From assembly GCF_004101785.1 (NCBI RefSeq), contig NZ_CP035130.1:930001-994000 (forward strand): a DNA stretch of 64,000 nucleotides, read 5' to 3'. The translations under genes and the position numbers were made by a program. Each line of letters starts with the position of its first letter. Position 1 is the stretch's first letter. Under the pieces are notes generated by a model. That model had not been told where the DNA came from and did not search any database. It saw nothing but the letters and a program-made list of their open reading frames with translations. Of this stretch, positions 26,116 through 33,951 are shown piece after piece. Source of the DNA: Gudongella oleilytica (GTDB lineage Bacteria > Bacillota > Clostridia > Tissierellales > Tissierellaceae).

Positions 26116-26203
26116 GTATAAACAAAAACAAAAACACCCCGTACATCTTTAAACATGTGATGTTTCGGGGTGTTATTTTTTCAGGAAATCTCCGGTAGCA
26201 TTT
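26116..26203 (+). repeat. 88-bp target site duplication, right copy
   Basis: Identical to 23998-24085. Contains the true 3' end of immA (stop codon on the minus strand at 26173-26175), which is therefore preserved despite the insertion. Confidence 0.95.
26133..26181. terminator. Bidirectional terminator after immA
   Basis: AACACCCCG (26133-26141) pairs with CGGGGTGTT (26166-26174), with T-runs on both strands. The same structure exists at 24015-24063 as part of the duplicated target. Confidence 0.8.
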
Positions 26204-26682
26204 AATGGAGCTTCAAGCCTGTAGCCTCTATTTTTCAATATCTGAAATTTGAAATCCATTAATTCAGGTGGTACATAAAGTTCCCTTGCGGCTCTGAAAA
26301 AATTCATATCTGCGTCATTTATCAGTTTAATAACCTCATCATCAGGCAAGAGGATTTCTGCAGCGAAAACATTTGCTTCCCTTTCCGGCTTTGATGACAT
26401 ATCATAGCTGATAAGCTCCTGGGCCTGGGGATTCATTTTGGCCAAATGCCTGTGGAAGCGGTCATGGCCAATTTCATGAGCGCATACCAATCGTCTGGCA
26501 GGACTGTCCAATTCATTGTTAATGCAGATATACCGGCTCCGCCTTGTGTATATGTAAATCCCTTTAAGCTTGCCGAGCGGCCTGTAGAGAACATTAATAT
26601 TAAGACAATCGGCAATCTCAAAAGGGTTTCGGGTTTTATGCTTTTGGATCAACCTTTTGGCTTCTCTCAAAATAAATTCCAT
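26173..26682 (-). CDS. immA: ImmA/IrrE family metallo-endopeptidase
   Basis: 169 residues with the zinc protease motif HEIGH (CAHEIGHDRFHRHLAK). In ICEs such as ICEBs1, ImmA cleaves the element's repressor after DNA damage or a cell signal and so induces excision. It lies 15 bp downstream of an XRE-type gene on the same strand, exactly the ImmR/ImmA order. Its last codons are inside the 88-bp duplication made by the insertion sequence, and the gene is complete. Confidence 0.9.
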   Translation of the reverse strand: MEFILREAKRLIQKHKTRNPFEIADCLNINVLYRPLGKLKGIYIYTRRSRYICINNELDSPARRLVCAHEIGHDRFHRHLAKMNPQAQELISYDMSSKPEREANVFAAEILLPDDEVIKLINDADMNFFRAARELYVPPELMDFKFQILKNRGYRLEAPLNATGDFLKK

Positions 26683-26697
26683 ACTTTCACCCCGCAG

Positions 26698-27147
26698 CTA
26701 ATCAGTTGGTGTATTTTTGCTGCCTTTATTTTTACGGGCACCATACTTTTTGGCTTTTTTCTTTGAGTCGAAGTATATTTCGGTTAATACCTCAAAAAGC
26801 GCATCTTTATCTTCTTCTGATAACTCTCCACCGGCAAATAAACATTTTGTAGTTTCGATGAATTTTTTTGCTTCGCTTTTTCCCCTCAACTTATCTTCTG
26901 CTTTAGCTTCCTCAAGAAATATTTCTTCCTTGGTCATTGCAATGCTTTCGCTGTCGTCTGTGAGAAAATCTGAAGATACGTTAAAGAAACTGGCGATTTT
27001 ATCAATCAGCTCTGCTTCCCTTGGAAAACGCTGCCCGTTTTCGTAATAGACCAAAGCCCGTCTTGTAATCCCGAGCTGCGCTGCAAAATCTTTCTGAGAA
27101 ATCCCTGCCCTTTTACGTAATAATCTAATTTTTTCGCCAAACTGCAT
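26698..27147 (-). CDS. XRE family repressor (ImmR-like)
   Basis: 149 residues from ATG 27147: an N-terminal lambda-repressor HTH (IRLLRKRAGISQKDFAAQLG, then ITRRALVYYENGQRFP), and a charged helical C-terminus. The longer in-frame start at 27189 lacks a ribosome site; 27147 has GGAGGT 10-11 bases upstream. It is divergent from the gene at 27296, and the space between holds two matched palindromes, so it very probably represses both directions. Likely keeps the ICE silent until cleaved by the neighbouring ImmA. Confidence 0.88.
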   Translation of the reverse strand: MQFGEKIRLLRKRAGISQKDFAAQLGITRRALVYYENGQRFPREAELIDKIASFFNVSSDFLTDDSESIAMTKEEIFLEEAKAEDKLRGKSEAKKFIETTKCLFAGGELSEEDKDALFEVLTEIYFDSKKKAKKYGARKNKGSKNTPTD

Positions 27148-27181
27148 TTGATAAAACACCTCCGGTAATATTTTGGCTATA

Positions 27182-27258
27182 TTGTTCACTCATTATACAT
27201 TGAGAGAACAAATTTATTGACAAAAATATTGTTCACATTATATAATACAAGAGAACAA
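27182..27258. promoter_or_regulatory. Divergent promoter with two repressor operators
   Basis: Two inverted repeats of the form TTGTTC-N18-GAACAA lie at 27182-27211 and 27229-27258, 47 bp apart. Rightward promoter: TTGACA at 27217-27222, 18-bp spacer, TATAAT at 27241-27246. The second operator covers the -10, so binding would block transcription of the regulator gene at 27296. Confidence 0.85.
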
Positions 27259-27295
27259 AAAATATGTCAATAATTTTGAAAAGAGGTGAAAACAG

Positions 27296-27841
27296 ATGAG
27301 TTCTGAAAAAATGGCGTTAGCTGTGTTGAAACGAGGATTAGCTTCCATGCACATTGATGAAGAGCGGGTATATCATAAAACAAAATTGTTGCTGAAAATA
27401 TACCGGGATGTGGTTTGGTGTATTGAAGACAGGATATGCGAGATTGAAACAGAGTATTATGCCATGGGAGGCAATCGTCTGGCTGAAGCCTTGGATTACC
27501 TGGATGACTATGACCCCAATATCAATAAGAAAGACCTTGAGGAAAAGCTGTGCTCATTATTGAAAAGCAAGTGGCTTATTGAAATTGTGGACAAGGCATT
27601 GTTAAAAATAAAGAATTATCCTGATTATGGGGACTTGTATTTCAATATCCTTTACAAGCAGTATATTGTAAAATACAGGTATTCGGAAAAGGAAATTATC
27701 GAATCTCTCAATTGTGAGAGGACAACCTTTTATAAAAGAAAAAAGGAAGCTATTAATTTAATGGGCCTTGCCATATGGGGATATGTGATACCTGCTCTAA
27801 GGGATATATGGCAAACGGAATGTGAACTAAATACGAACTGA
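27296..27841 (+). CDS. Sigma-like/ArpU-like transcriptional regulator
   Basis: 181 residues. The C-terminal 60 residues form a region-4-type HTH (YRYSEKEIIESLNCERTTFY, then KRKKEAINLMG), as in phage ArpU-like activators; the N-terminal part is helical with no motif. It is driven by the strong repressed promoter just upstream, behind AAAGAGGTG. Likely an activator of ICE or prophage-type genes when the repressor is removed. Confidence 0.75.
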   Translation: MSSEKMALAVLKRGLASMHIDEERVYHKTKLLLKIYRDVVWCIEDRICEIETEYYAMGGNRLAEALDYLDDYDPNINKKDLEEKLCSLLKSKWLIEIVDKALLKIKNYPDYGDLYFNILYKQYIVKYRYSEKEIIESLNCERTTFYKRKKEAINLMGLAIWGYVIPALRDIWQTECELNTN

Positions 27842-27925
27842 TAAAGGACAAAATTCCTACATAGTAAGTACTGAATATGAACTGCTAGGGTGTTACGATA
27901 ATTATGATGGGTAGCTGCATACTTT

Positions 27926-27974
27926 AAAGCCCTCGATTTCAGGCTTATACAGCCATGAGTCGAGGGCTTTTTTT
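27926..27974 (+). terminator. Terminator after the ArpU-like gene
   Basis: AAAGCCCTCGA (27926-27936) pairs with TCGAGGGCTTT (27960-27970), followed by T5. Confidence 0.85.
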
Positions 27975-28005
27975 ATGCCCCGAAACCCGTCCTAAATTGC
28001 ACATA

Positions 28006-28055
28006 GGCAGCAAAAAAAGGGTCGCACGGAAAACCGTGCGGCCTTTTTTGCTGCC
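28006..28055. terminator. Very long hairpin, bidirectional terminator
   Basis: A 10-bp core (28020-28029 with 34-43, loop AAAA) is extended by an A-run opposite a T-run and by GGCAGC/GCTGCC outer arms, about 22 paired bases in all. It separates the ArpU-like gene from the next regulator in a 321-bp gap. Confidence 0.75.
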
Positions 28056-28112
28056 GGAAAGGGGACATCCGTGAAGCGTTTGTTTTGGTACTACATCCGG
28101 TATCCTTGATTT

Positions 28113-28153
28113 CCTCTGTTTTGCTAAGGACCGCAAACAAAGCAAAACGGAGG
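28113..28153 (+). promoter_or_regulatory. Hairpin touching a ribosome binding site
   Basis: CCTCTGTTTTGC (28113-28124) pairs with GCAAAACGGAGG (28142-28153, one wobble). The right arm includes the first half of the GGAGGGAAGGAA ribosome site of the gene at 28163, so it could limit its translation. Confidence 0.5.
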
Positions 28154-28162
28154 GAAGGAAAG

Positions 28163-28567
28163 ATGAAAGAATACAAAATAAGAGTGAAAAATGAAATTGT
28201 TACTGTAAGCAAGGAAATATATACCGCCTATTACAAGTTGAAAAGACGAGAAAGGTACATAGAGGAAACCAGCATTAAGAACAATCTTTCTTATGACCAG
28301 CTAGTAGAGCTGGACTATCCTATCGAGCAGAAAATGTGTGATCAGCAACTTCTTGTTGAAGACGTTATTATTGAAAAAATCATGCTTGAGAAATTGATGC
28401 TGGCGCTTGAAGAATTGACAGATTGCGAGCGGCTAATAATTAACGAACTGTTCTTTAATGGCAAAAGCGAAAGAGAGCTGGCAGATTCAATGAAGCTGCC
28501 AAGAACAACTTTGCAATCTCGTAAAAACAGCATTATCAGCAAACTTAAAAAAATTATTGAAAAATAA
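28163..28567 (+). CDS. Sigma-70 region-4-like ICE regulator
   Basis: 134 residues. N-terminal segment as in the YKIRVKNEIVTVSKEIYTAY family found before serine recombinases of firmicute ICEs; the C-terminal part is a sigma region 4 HTH (LTDCERLIINELFFNGKSER, then ELADSMKLPRTTLQSRKNSI). Probably activates the recombinase genes downstream. Confidence 0.85.
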   Translation: MKEYKIRVKNEIVTVSKEIYTAYYKLKRRERYIEETSIKNNLSYDQLVELDYPIEQKMCDQQLLVEDVIIEKIMLEKLMLALEELTDCERLIINELFFNGKSERELADSMKLPRTTLQSRKNSIISKLKKIIEK

Positions 28568-28582
28568 AAATTTGTTTCGTCC

Positions 28583-28624
28583 ACCCCTTCATTTTTTCGG
28601 CTTAAAAAGTGAAGGGGTATTTTT
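28583..28624 (+). terminator. Terminator after the sigma-like gene
   Basis: ACCCCTTCA (28583-28591) pairs with TGAAGGGGT (28610-28618), followed by ATTTTTTA. Confidence 0.85.
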
Positions 28625-29130
28625 TATCCCTTATTGCTCTTTGAAAAATTGCCGGCAAGGCTCGCTTGTAAGCCTTAAAGCCGTACATATCCAACAGCTC
28701 AAATACGTTAGCTGTTCAGCTGCTGAAACGGGAAGCGACATTGGTAAACACGCCAAGACAGCCTGCGGGCATTTTTTGTCCGTCAAAACGATGGCATCAA
28801 AGGCTATGAGCGAGAAATGTTTGACCATAAAACAATCTGTGGTGGATTGTTTCGCCAGGACCTGAACAGCCTACAATGATACTCCTGCATAGTCGAGGTT
28901 GAGTCCCAGAGTGCAGCCCGGAGGTTCTCGGGGAGGTGGAATTCCTGTGATGCCTGCTGACCACAGGCAGTTTGAGCTGTTGCCCCGGTGCTTGGGAAGC
29001 AGCGGCAAATAGAGCACAGGAAGAAGATTGATAACAAGCTTAACCGCTTTGATATCAGAAACTATGCAGCGGAACTTAAATCCGCTGCATCCTTGTGGTA
29101 TTAAAGCAAAATGTAAAGGGGGATTTAACC
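28625..29130 (+). other. Non-coding or degenerate region before the recombinase operon
   Basis: No intact gene over about 500 bp, though it is GC-richer than its flanks. A perfect 10-bp hairpin lies at 29064-29073 with 29081-29090 (loop ACTTAAA), and a weaker CCTGTG/CACAGG hairpin near 28950-28975. One frame near the end reads DNKLNRFDIRNYAAELKSAA before a stop at 29104, perhaps the tail of a lost gene. Either a decayed gene or a structured RNA. Confidence 0.4.
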
Positions 29131-29292
29131 ATGTCACAAACTCAAATAACTAATGAAATCAAGTACAAAATAGCGCTTTCGCTGCTAAACAGCATGCTTG
29201 AAAAAGGGCTTATTACTCTTTCTGAATTGAAAGAAATTGACAGATTAAATCGGAATTCATTCACTCCAACCCTGGCGGAGGTATATGTGTAA
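29131..29292 (+). CDS. SHOCT-like small protein
   Basis: 53 residues behind AAAGGGGG, with the helical SHOCT-type pattern (LLNSMLEKGLITLSELKEID). Proteins of this kind regularly come just before the serine recombinase genes of clostridial ICEs. Role unknown; perhaps an excision or recombination-direction factor. Confidence 0.75.
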   Translation: MSQTQITNEIKYKIALSLLNSMLEKGLITLSELKEIDRLNRNSFTPTLAEVYV

Positions 29293-29375
29293 AAACACTT
29301 GATATGGCTGGATTTGTGTGGTACTGTGTGTTGCTGATAAAGCATCATGTACTGAAAAGTGAAAGGAGGAAGCGT

Positions 29376-30971
29376 ATGGCAAAGGTAAGAGTCATCAAGC
29401 CCATCCATCGTATGGAAGCAGAAGCTCCGAAACTGCGGGTGTGTGCCTACTGCCGGGTCAGCTCAGACCATACAGGGCAGCTGCAATCCTTTTCAGCACA
29501 GGTGGAGTACTACACCCGGCTGATAGAAAACAACGATGCTTGGACTTTTGCCGGAATTTATGCGGACGAAGGCATCAGTGGCACCGCCAAGGACAAGCGG
29601 GATGAGTTTCTAAGGCTCATTGCTGACTGTGAAGCCAAAAAGGTGGACATGGTCATTACCAAGTCCATATCCAGATTTGCAAGAAACACCGCCGACTGCA
29701 TTGAGACGGTGAGAAAGTTGAAAGCGCTGGGGATTGCAGTCTTCTTTGAGAAAGAAAACATCAACACCCTGTCTGCTGAAAGCGAGCTTCTGATGACGGT
29801 TTTAAGCTCCATTGCCCAGGAGGAATCCATTTCTACCTCCAAAAATAACCGGTGGGCGATACAAAAAAGGTTCATGAAAGGCGAATGGAAGCCTTCCTAC
29901 CTTCCCTACGGCTATATGAAGGGTAAGGACGGAGGAATCGTCATCAATGAAGAAGAAGCCGCTATTGTCCGAAGGATTTACACCGATTACCTGAATGGAA
30001 AAGGAACGTATGTCATCGCAAAGGAGCTTACGGAAGAAGGAGTTCCAACAAGAAAAGGGGCGGAAGCCTGGGGAGAAAATGTGGTTAAGGAAATACTCAT
30101 GAATGAAAAATATTACGGCGACATGCTCCTTCAGAAAACCTTTACCACCGACACATTGCCCTTCCAACGAAAGCGGAACCGGGGACAAAAACAGTGCTAC
30201 TACATCGCCAACGACCATGAACCCATTATTTCAAAAGAGCAGGCTGAACGAGTCAGGGAGATTATGGAGCAGCGAAAAATTGAAAAAGCCATGGTGGATA
30301 CAGACACCCGGAAATACAACCAACGGTACCCCTTCAGCAGCAAAATCCAATGCGGTGAATGCGGGAGTAATTTTAAAAGGCAAATCATATTCAAAGGCAA
30401 ACCTTATGAAACCGTGCAGTGGTGCTGCACCAAGCATATCATGAATCGGGCGAAATGCAGCATGACAGCTGTCAAGGACAATAACATCAAAGCTGCATTC
30501 ATCAATCTCTATAATAAGCTGAAAAGCAATCATGACAAAATATTAACCCCCCTGGCCGAGGATTTGAAAAAGCTTCACTGCAGCAGGGAACATGAATCCC
30601 AGGTCAGGGAAATCAATAAAAGAATAACGGAACTTACGGAACAGAGTCATGTATTAAGTAGACTGAGGTCGAAAGGGTATCTTGACTCTGTTCTTTTTAT
30701 GGAGCAAAGCAATCTGATTACCAAGCAGCTCAATGAAGCCAAAAAGCAGCGGAACAAGCTGTTTGAATATAACGGATTTAGCGACGAGGCTGCCAGAACG
30801 GAGGAACTGATTGCTTTCCTCAAAAAGCAGGATGACTTAATGGAGAGCTTTGATGAAAGCATATTTTCGCTGATGGTAGAAAGGATCATTGTAAAATCCA
30901 AGCTTGAAATCGCCTTCCGCCTGATCAACGGACTGGAGCTTCCGGAAATCATCGGAGAGGAAGTGGGCTAA
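29376..30971 (+). CDS. Large serine recombinase 1
   Basis: 531 residues. Resolvase catalytic domain with nucleophile S29 (YCRVSS) and the SRFARN block, then a Recombinase domain (about 160-260), a zinc ribbon (CGECGS ... C...C, about 325-365) and a coiled-coil region. ATG 29376 follows AAAGGAGGA; the in-frame upstream ATG (29304) lacks a ribosome site. First of three adjacent recombinase genes; they probably act together to integrate and excise the ICE. Confidence 0.92.
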   Translation: MAKVRVIKPIHRMEAEAPKLRVCAYCRVSSDHTGQLQSFSAQVEYYTRLIENNDAWTFAGIYADEGISGTAKDKRDEFLRLIADCEAKKVDMVITKSISRFARNTADCIETVRKLKALGIAVFFEKENINTLSAESELLMTVLSSIAQEESISTSKNNRWAIQKRFMKGEWKPSYLPYGYMKGKDGGIVINEEEAAIVRRIYTDYLNGKGTYVIAKELTEEGVPTRKGAEAWGENVVKEILMNEKYYGDMLLQKTFTTDTLPFQRKRNRGQKQCYYIANDHEPIISKEQAERVREIMEQRKIEKAMVDTDTRKYNQRYPFSSKIQCGECGSNFKRQIIFKGKPYETVQWCCTKHIMNRAKCSMTAVKDNNIKAAFINLYNKLKSNHDKILTPLAEDLKKLHCSREHESQVREINKRITELTEQSHVLSRLRSKGYLDSVLFMEQSNLITKQLNEAKKQRNKLFEYNGFSDEAARTEELIAFLKKQDDLMESFDESIFSLMVERIIVKSKLEIAFRLINGLELPEIIGEEVG

Positions 30972-31952
30972 ATGGCGCAAAGACATACGCCCTTTGGCTA
31001 TAAAATCATAGACGGAGCTGTAACCATCGAACCGGAAAAGGCAGACCTGGTCAGAAAAATGTTCAATAATTTTATATCGGGTATATCCTTGAATCAGATG
31101 GCAAAGGACCTGACGGAAATGAAGGTTTCCAATGCCAACGGAAAGCCCTCCTGGAATCATGGCTCCATCGGAAAAATTTTGAGCAACTGTAAATACACCG
31201 GAAACGACTTCTATCCTTCCATTATCCCGGAGGAAGTGTTCAATGCTGCAAATAAGATCAGGGAAGAAAAGAACGCCCGGCTTGGCAGGAATGTCAATTA
31301 CTATGCTAACGGCATCGCCAGCACTTACCCCTTCAGCGGCAGGTTGATATGCGGGGAATGCGGGAGTGTTTTCAAAAGGTACACCGAACATCATGACAGG
31401 AACAAGAAATGCAACTGGAAATGCAAACGGTATATCGTTGACAACAGGGTCTGCTGCAAAAGCGGCGTGGTTGATGACAAGCAGCTTGAAGCTGCCTTTA
31501 TACAGATCATCAACCGGGTGATGGAGAACCCTGAAATGATAGAAAAGCGTCCAGCAGTTAATGCTGTGACTGAGAGTGTTGAATTAAGAAAGATAAAATT
31601 GCAAATATCCAACGGATTTGATCAAAACGGCTTGGAACCGTCGGAAATGGCACAGCTGTTGTTTAAAAGGGCTATAGAACAATATCGAATCTCCCAGGCA
31701 GATGACTTTGAATATAAAACCAGGAAATTGAAAGCGGTGCTTGAGAGCTTCAAGCCCATTAAAGCATTTGATGAGGCTTTATTCAAAGCAACCATCAAAA
31801 GCATTACGGTGGAAATCACCGGGCAGCTCCGGTTTGAACTGATCAACGGAGTGATGTTGAGCACATCATATAAACTACGGGGAAAAGGAGGAAAAGCCCA
31901 TGGCGATGGGACAAAGAACAGTATCGGTAATCCCTGCAAATCCGATTTATGA
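30972..31952 (+). CDS. Recombinase-like protein without catalytic domain (2)
   Basis: 326 residues. It starts directly with the Recombinase domain (RHTPFGYKIIDGAVTIEPEK), followed by a zinc ribbon (CGECGS, then C-K...CC) and a helical tail. The resolvase catalytic domain with its serine is absent, and the start codon follows the stop of recombinase 1 without a gap, so this is the designed form and not a truncation by decay. It presumably binds attachment-site DNA or partners with the other two. Its 3' end overlaps recombinase 3 by 53 bp. Confidence 0.88.
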   Translation: MAQRHTPFGYKIIDGAVTIEPEKADLVRKMFNNFISGISLNQMAKDLTEMKVSNANGKPSWNHGSIGKILSNCKYTGNDFYPSIIPEEVFNAANKIREEKNARLGRNVNYYANGIASTYPFSGRLICGECGSVFKRYTEHHDRNKKCNWKCKRYIVDNRVCCKSGVVDDKQLEAAFIQIINRVMENPEMIEKRPAVNAVTESVELRKIKLQISNGFDQNGLEPSEMAQLLFKRAIEQYRISQADDFEYKTRKLKAVLESFKPIKAFDEALFKATIKSITVEITGQLRFELINGVMLSTSYKLRGKGGKAHGDGTKNSIGNPCKSDL

Positions 31953-33534
31953 TTTTAAGGAAAAAGCAAAGATAAAAAAACTGAGAGTGGCCGCTTACTG
32001 CCGGGTCAGCACGGAGCTGGAGGAACAGCAGTCCAGCTACCAAGCACAGGTGGATTATTACACGATGGAGATTATGAAAAACCCAGGCTGGAAGTTTGCA
32101 GGCATCTATGCCGATGAGGGCATATCCGGCACCAGCACAAAAAACAGGACAGGCTTCAATAAATTGATTGAAGACTGCATGGCAGGCAAGATCGACCTGG
32201 TGCTGACAAAATCCATCAGCCGTTTTGCACGAAACACCCTTGACTGCATTCAATACATACGGAAACTGAAAGAAAAAAACATCGGAGTGTTTTTTGAGAA
32301 AGAAAACGTCAACACCCTGGACAGCACCGGAGAATTTCTAATCACCATCCTCGGAAGCCTTGCCCAGGAAGAAAGCCGTTCCTTAAGCACCAACACAAGG
32401 TGGGGTGTGGTCCGCCGGTTCGAAAAAGGACAGGTTATGGTCAATCACAACAAGTTTTTAGGTTATACAAAGAATGAGGCCGGAGAGCTGGTGATTGTAC
32501 CCGAAGAAGCAGAAATTGTAAGGCTGATTTTCAGGCTGTATTTAGAGGGTCTAAGCATCGCACAAATAAAAAAGTACCTGGAGGAAAACGGCATTAAAAC
32601 CGTTACTGGAAGAAATCAATGGTCTACAACTACCATCAACAACATGCTCTCCAATGAGAAGTACATGGGAGATGCCTTGCTGCAAAAAAGCTACACTGTA
32701 GACTACCTCACAAAGAAAAGAGTTAAAAACAATGGAATTGTCCCGCAGTATTATGTGGAGGACAGCCATCCGGCCATCATTTCCAAAGACTTGTTTCACC
32801 GGATACAGGAAGAAAAAGCACGCCGGGCTAACATTAAAAAGACTGCTGAAAAAAGAGCCAAAACCGACAGCGGGAAATATAGCTCAATATATGCTCTCAC
32901 CGAATTATTGATATGCGGGGAGTGCGGCAAGCCTTATAGACGGGTATCCTGGACAGCCTACAGCGAGAAAAGGATTGTCTGGCGGTGCTTAAACAGGCTG
33001 GAGTATGGAAAAAAATACTGCCAAAAGTCCCCTACCATCGATGAAGAAGTTTTACATAGAGCCATTATGGATGCTTTCAATTCCCTCATACAGGATAAGG
33101 GGGATTTTGTGGACACGCTCCAGTCCAATATTCAGCTGGTGATGGGCAACCGAGCCAAGCAGATGGACATAGCAAAAATTGAGGAACGGATCACGGAATT
33201 AAAGAAAGAGATGATAGGCTTTGTAGAGGAAAATGCAAAATGTGGAGCAGATAATACAGACTTTGACGAGCACTATGCCAAAATCTCCGCCGAGATGAAA
33301 AAGCTTCAGGAGATAAAAACGCAGTATACCGAGCAGCAAGCCAGGCAAGACAGCTTCCAGCGAAGAATCGAGGATATGAAGAAGTTTCTGAACACCGCAG
33401 ACTGCAAATTATCAAATTTTGATAACCAGCTTGTCAGGCAGCTTATACAAAGCATCAAGGTCATGTCAAAGGATAAGATTCTCATAAAATTCAAGTCGGG
33501 CTTAGAGATGGAGCAAGAGCTTGCTAAAAAATAG
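31900..33534 (+). CDS. Large serine recombinase 3
   Basis: 544 residues with catalytic S37 (YCRVST), SRFARN, Recombinase domain, zinc ribbon (CGECGK) and coiled coil. Clearly related to recombinase 1 but not a recent duplicate. ATG 31900 follows AAAGGAGGAAAA inside the end of gene 2. As the last gene of the block, it marks the probable right end of the ICE within the following 100-150 bp. Confidence 0.92.
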   Translation: MAMGQRTVSVIPANPIYDFKEKAKIKKLRVAAYCRVSTELEEQQSSYQAQVDYYTMEIMKNPGWKFAGIYADEGISGTSTKNRTGFNKLIEDCMAGKIDLVLTKSISRFARNTLDCIQYIRKLKEKNIGVFFEKENVNTLDSTGEFLITILGSLAQEESRSLSTNTRWGVVRRFEKGQVMVNHNKFLGYTKNEAGELVIVPEEAEIVRLIFRLYLEGLSIAQIKKYLEENGIKTVTGRNQWSTTTINNMLSNEKYMGDALLQKSYTVDYLTKKRVKNNGIVPQYYVEDSHPAIISKDLFHRIQEEKARRANIKKTAEKRAKTDSGKYSSIYALTELLICGECGKPYRRVSWTAYSEKRIVWRCLNRLEYGKKYCQKSPTIDEEVLHRAIMDAFNSLIQDKGDFVDTLQSNIQLVMGNRAKQMDIAKIEERITELKKEMIGFVEENAKCGADNTDFDEHYAKISAEMKKLQEIKTQYTEQQARQDSFQRRIEDMKKFLNTADCKLSNFDNQLVRQLIQSIKVMSKDKILIKFKSGLEMEQELAKK

Positions 33535-33549
33535 CATTACCGAGAAGAG

Positions 33550-33592
33550 ACAACCGCCAAACTGTGAAAAAGCAGGATGGTGGTTGTTTTAA
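33550..33592 (+). terminator. Terminator after the recombinases
   Basis: ACAACCGCCA (33550-33559) pairs with TGGTGGTTGT (33578-33587, one wobble), then TTT. Near the likely ICE boundary. Confidence 0.7.
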
Positions 33593-33640
33593 AAAGTATT
33601 AGTAGATAAGAAAATATATAAAAGAAAAGTTGCAATTCAT

Positions 33641-33677
33641 TATAACATATGCTATAAAGAATATAACATATGCTATA
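33641..33677. promoter_or_regulatory. Two phased palindromic operators
   Basis: TATAACATATGCTATA occurs at 33641-33656 and again at 33662-33677, each nearly palindromic about CATATG and exactly 21 bp (two helical turns) apart, 16 bp before the XRE start. Probably the binding site of that XRE protein, controlling the defence genes behind it. Confidence 0.75.
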
Positions 33678-33692
33678 ATTTGAGGTGTAAGC

Positions 33693-33908
33693 ATGGAGTT
33701 TTCGAAAATAGTGAGAAAAGTCCGGAAACAACTTAGGATGAGTCAGCAACAGCTAGCGGACGCATTATGTGTCAGCTTTGCGACTATTAATAGATGGGAA
33801 AATGGGCATGTAATACCTAGTAATCTTGCCCAAAAAAGTTTTTTTGATTTTTGTGAAAATAATTTCATTGATATTACTTCACTTAAGGAAGAGAAACACG
33901 AAGATTGA
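33693..33908 (+). CDS. XRE-type HTH regulator of the defence block
   Basis: 71 residues: one lambda-repressor HTH (VRKQLRMSQQQLADALCVSF, then ATINRWENGHV) and a short tail. It directly follows two CATATG palindromes and comes 44 bp before the IetA-like gene. Small stand-alone HTH proteins in this position commonly repress anti-phage operons; that role is inferred. Confidence 0.85.
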   Translation: MEFSKIVRKVRKQLRMSQQQLADALCVSFATINRWENGHVIPSNLAQKSFFDFCENNFIDITSLKEEKHED

Positions 33909-33951
33909 TTTTTTCAATATGTAGGGAATTTATAAACGGGAGGACGCGCAT

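Noticed and set aside
30972-31952. Recombinase 2 as a truncated pseudogene
   Set aside because: Its start is tightly placed after gene 1 and its frame is intact; no remnant of a catalytic domain exists upstream.
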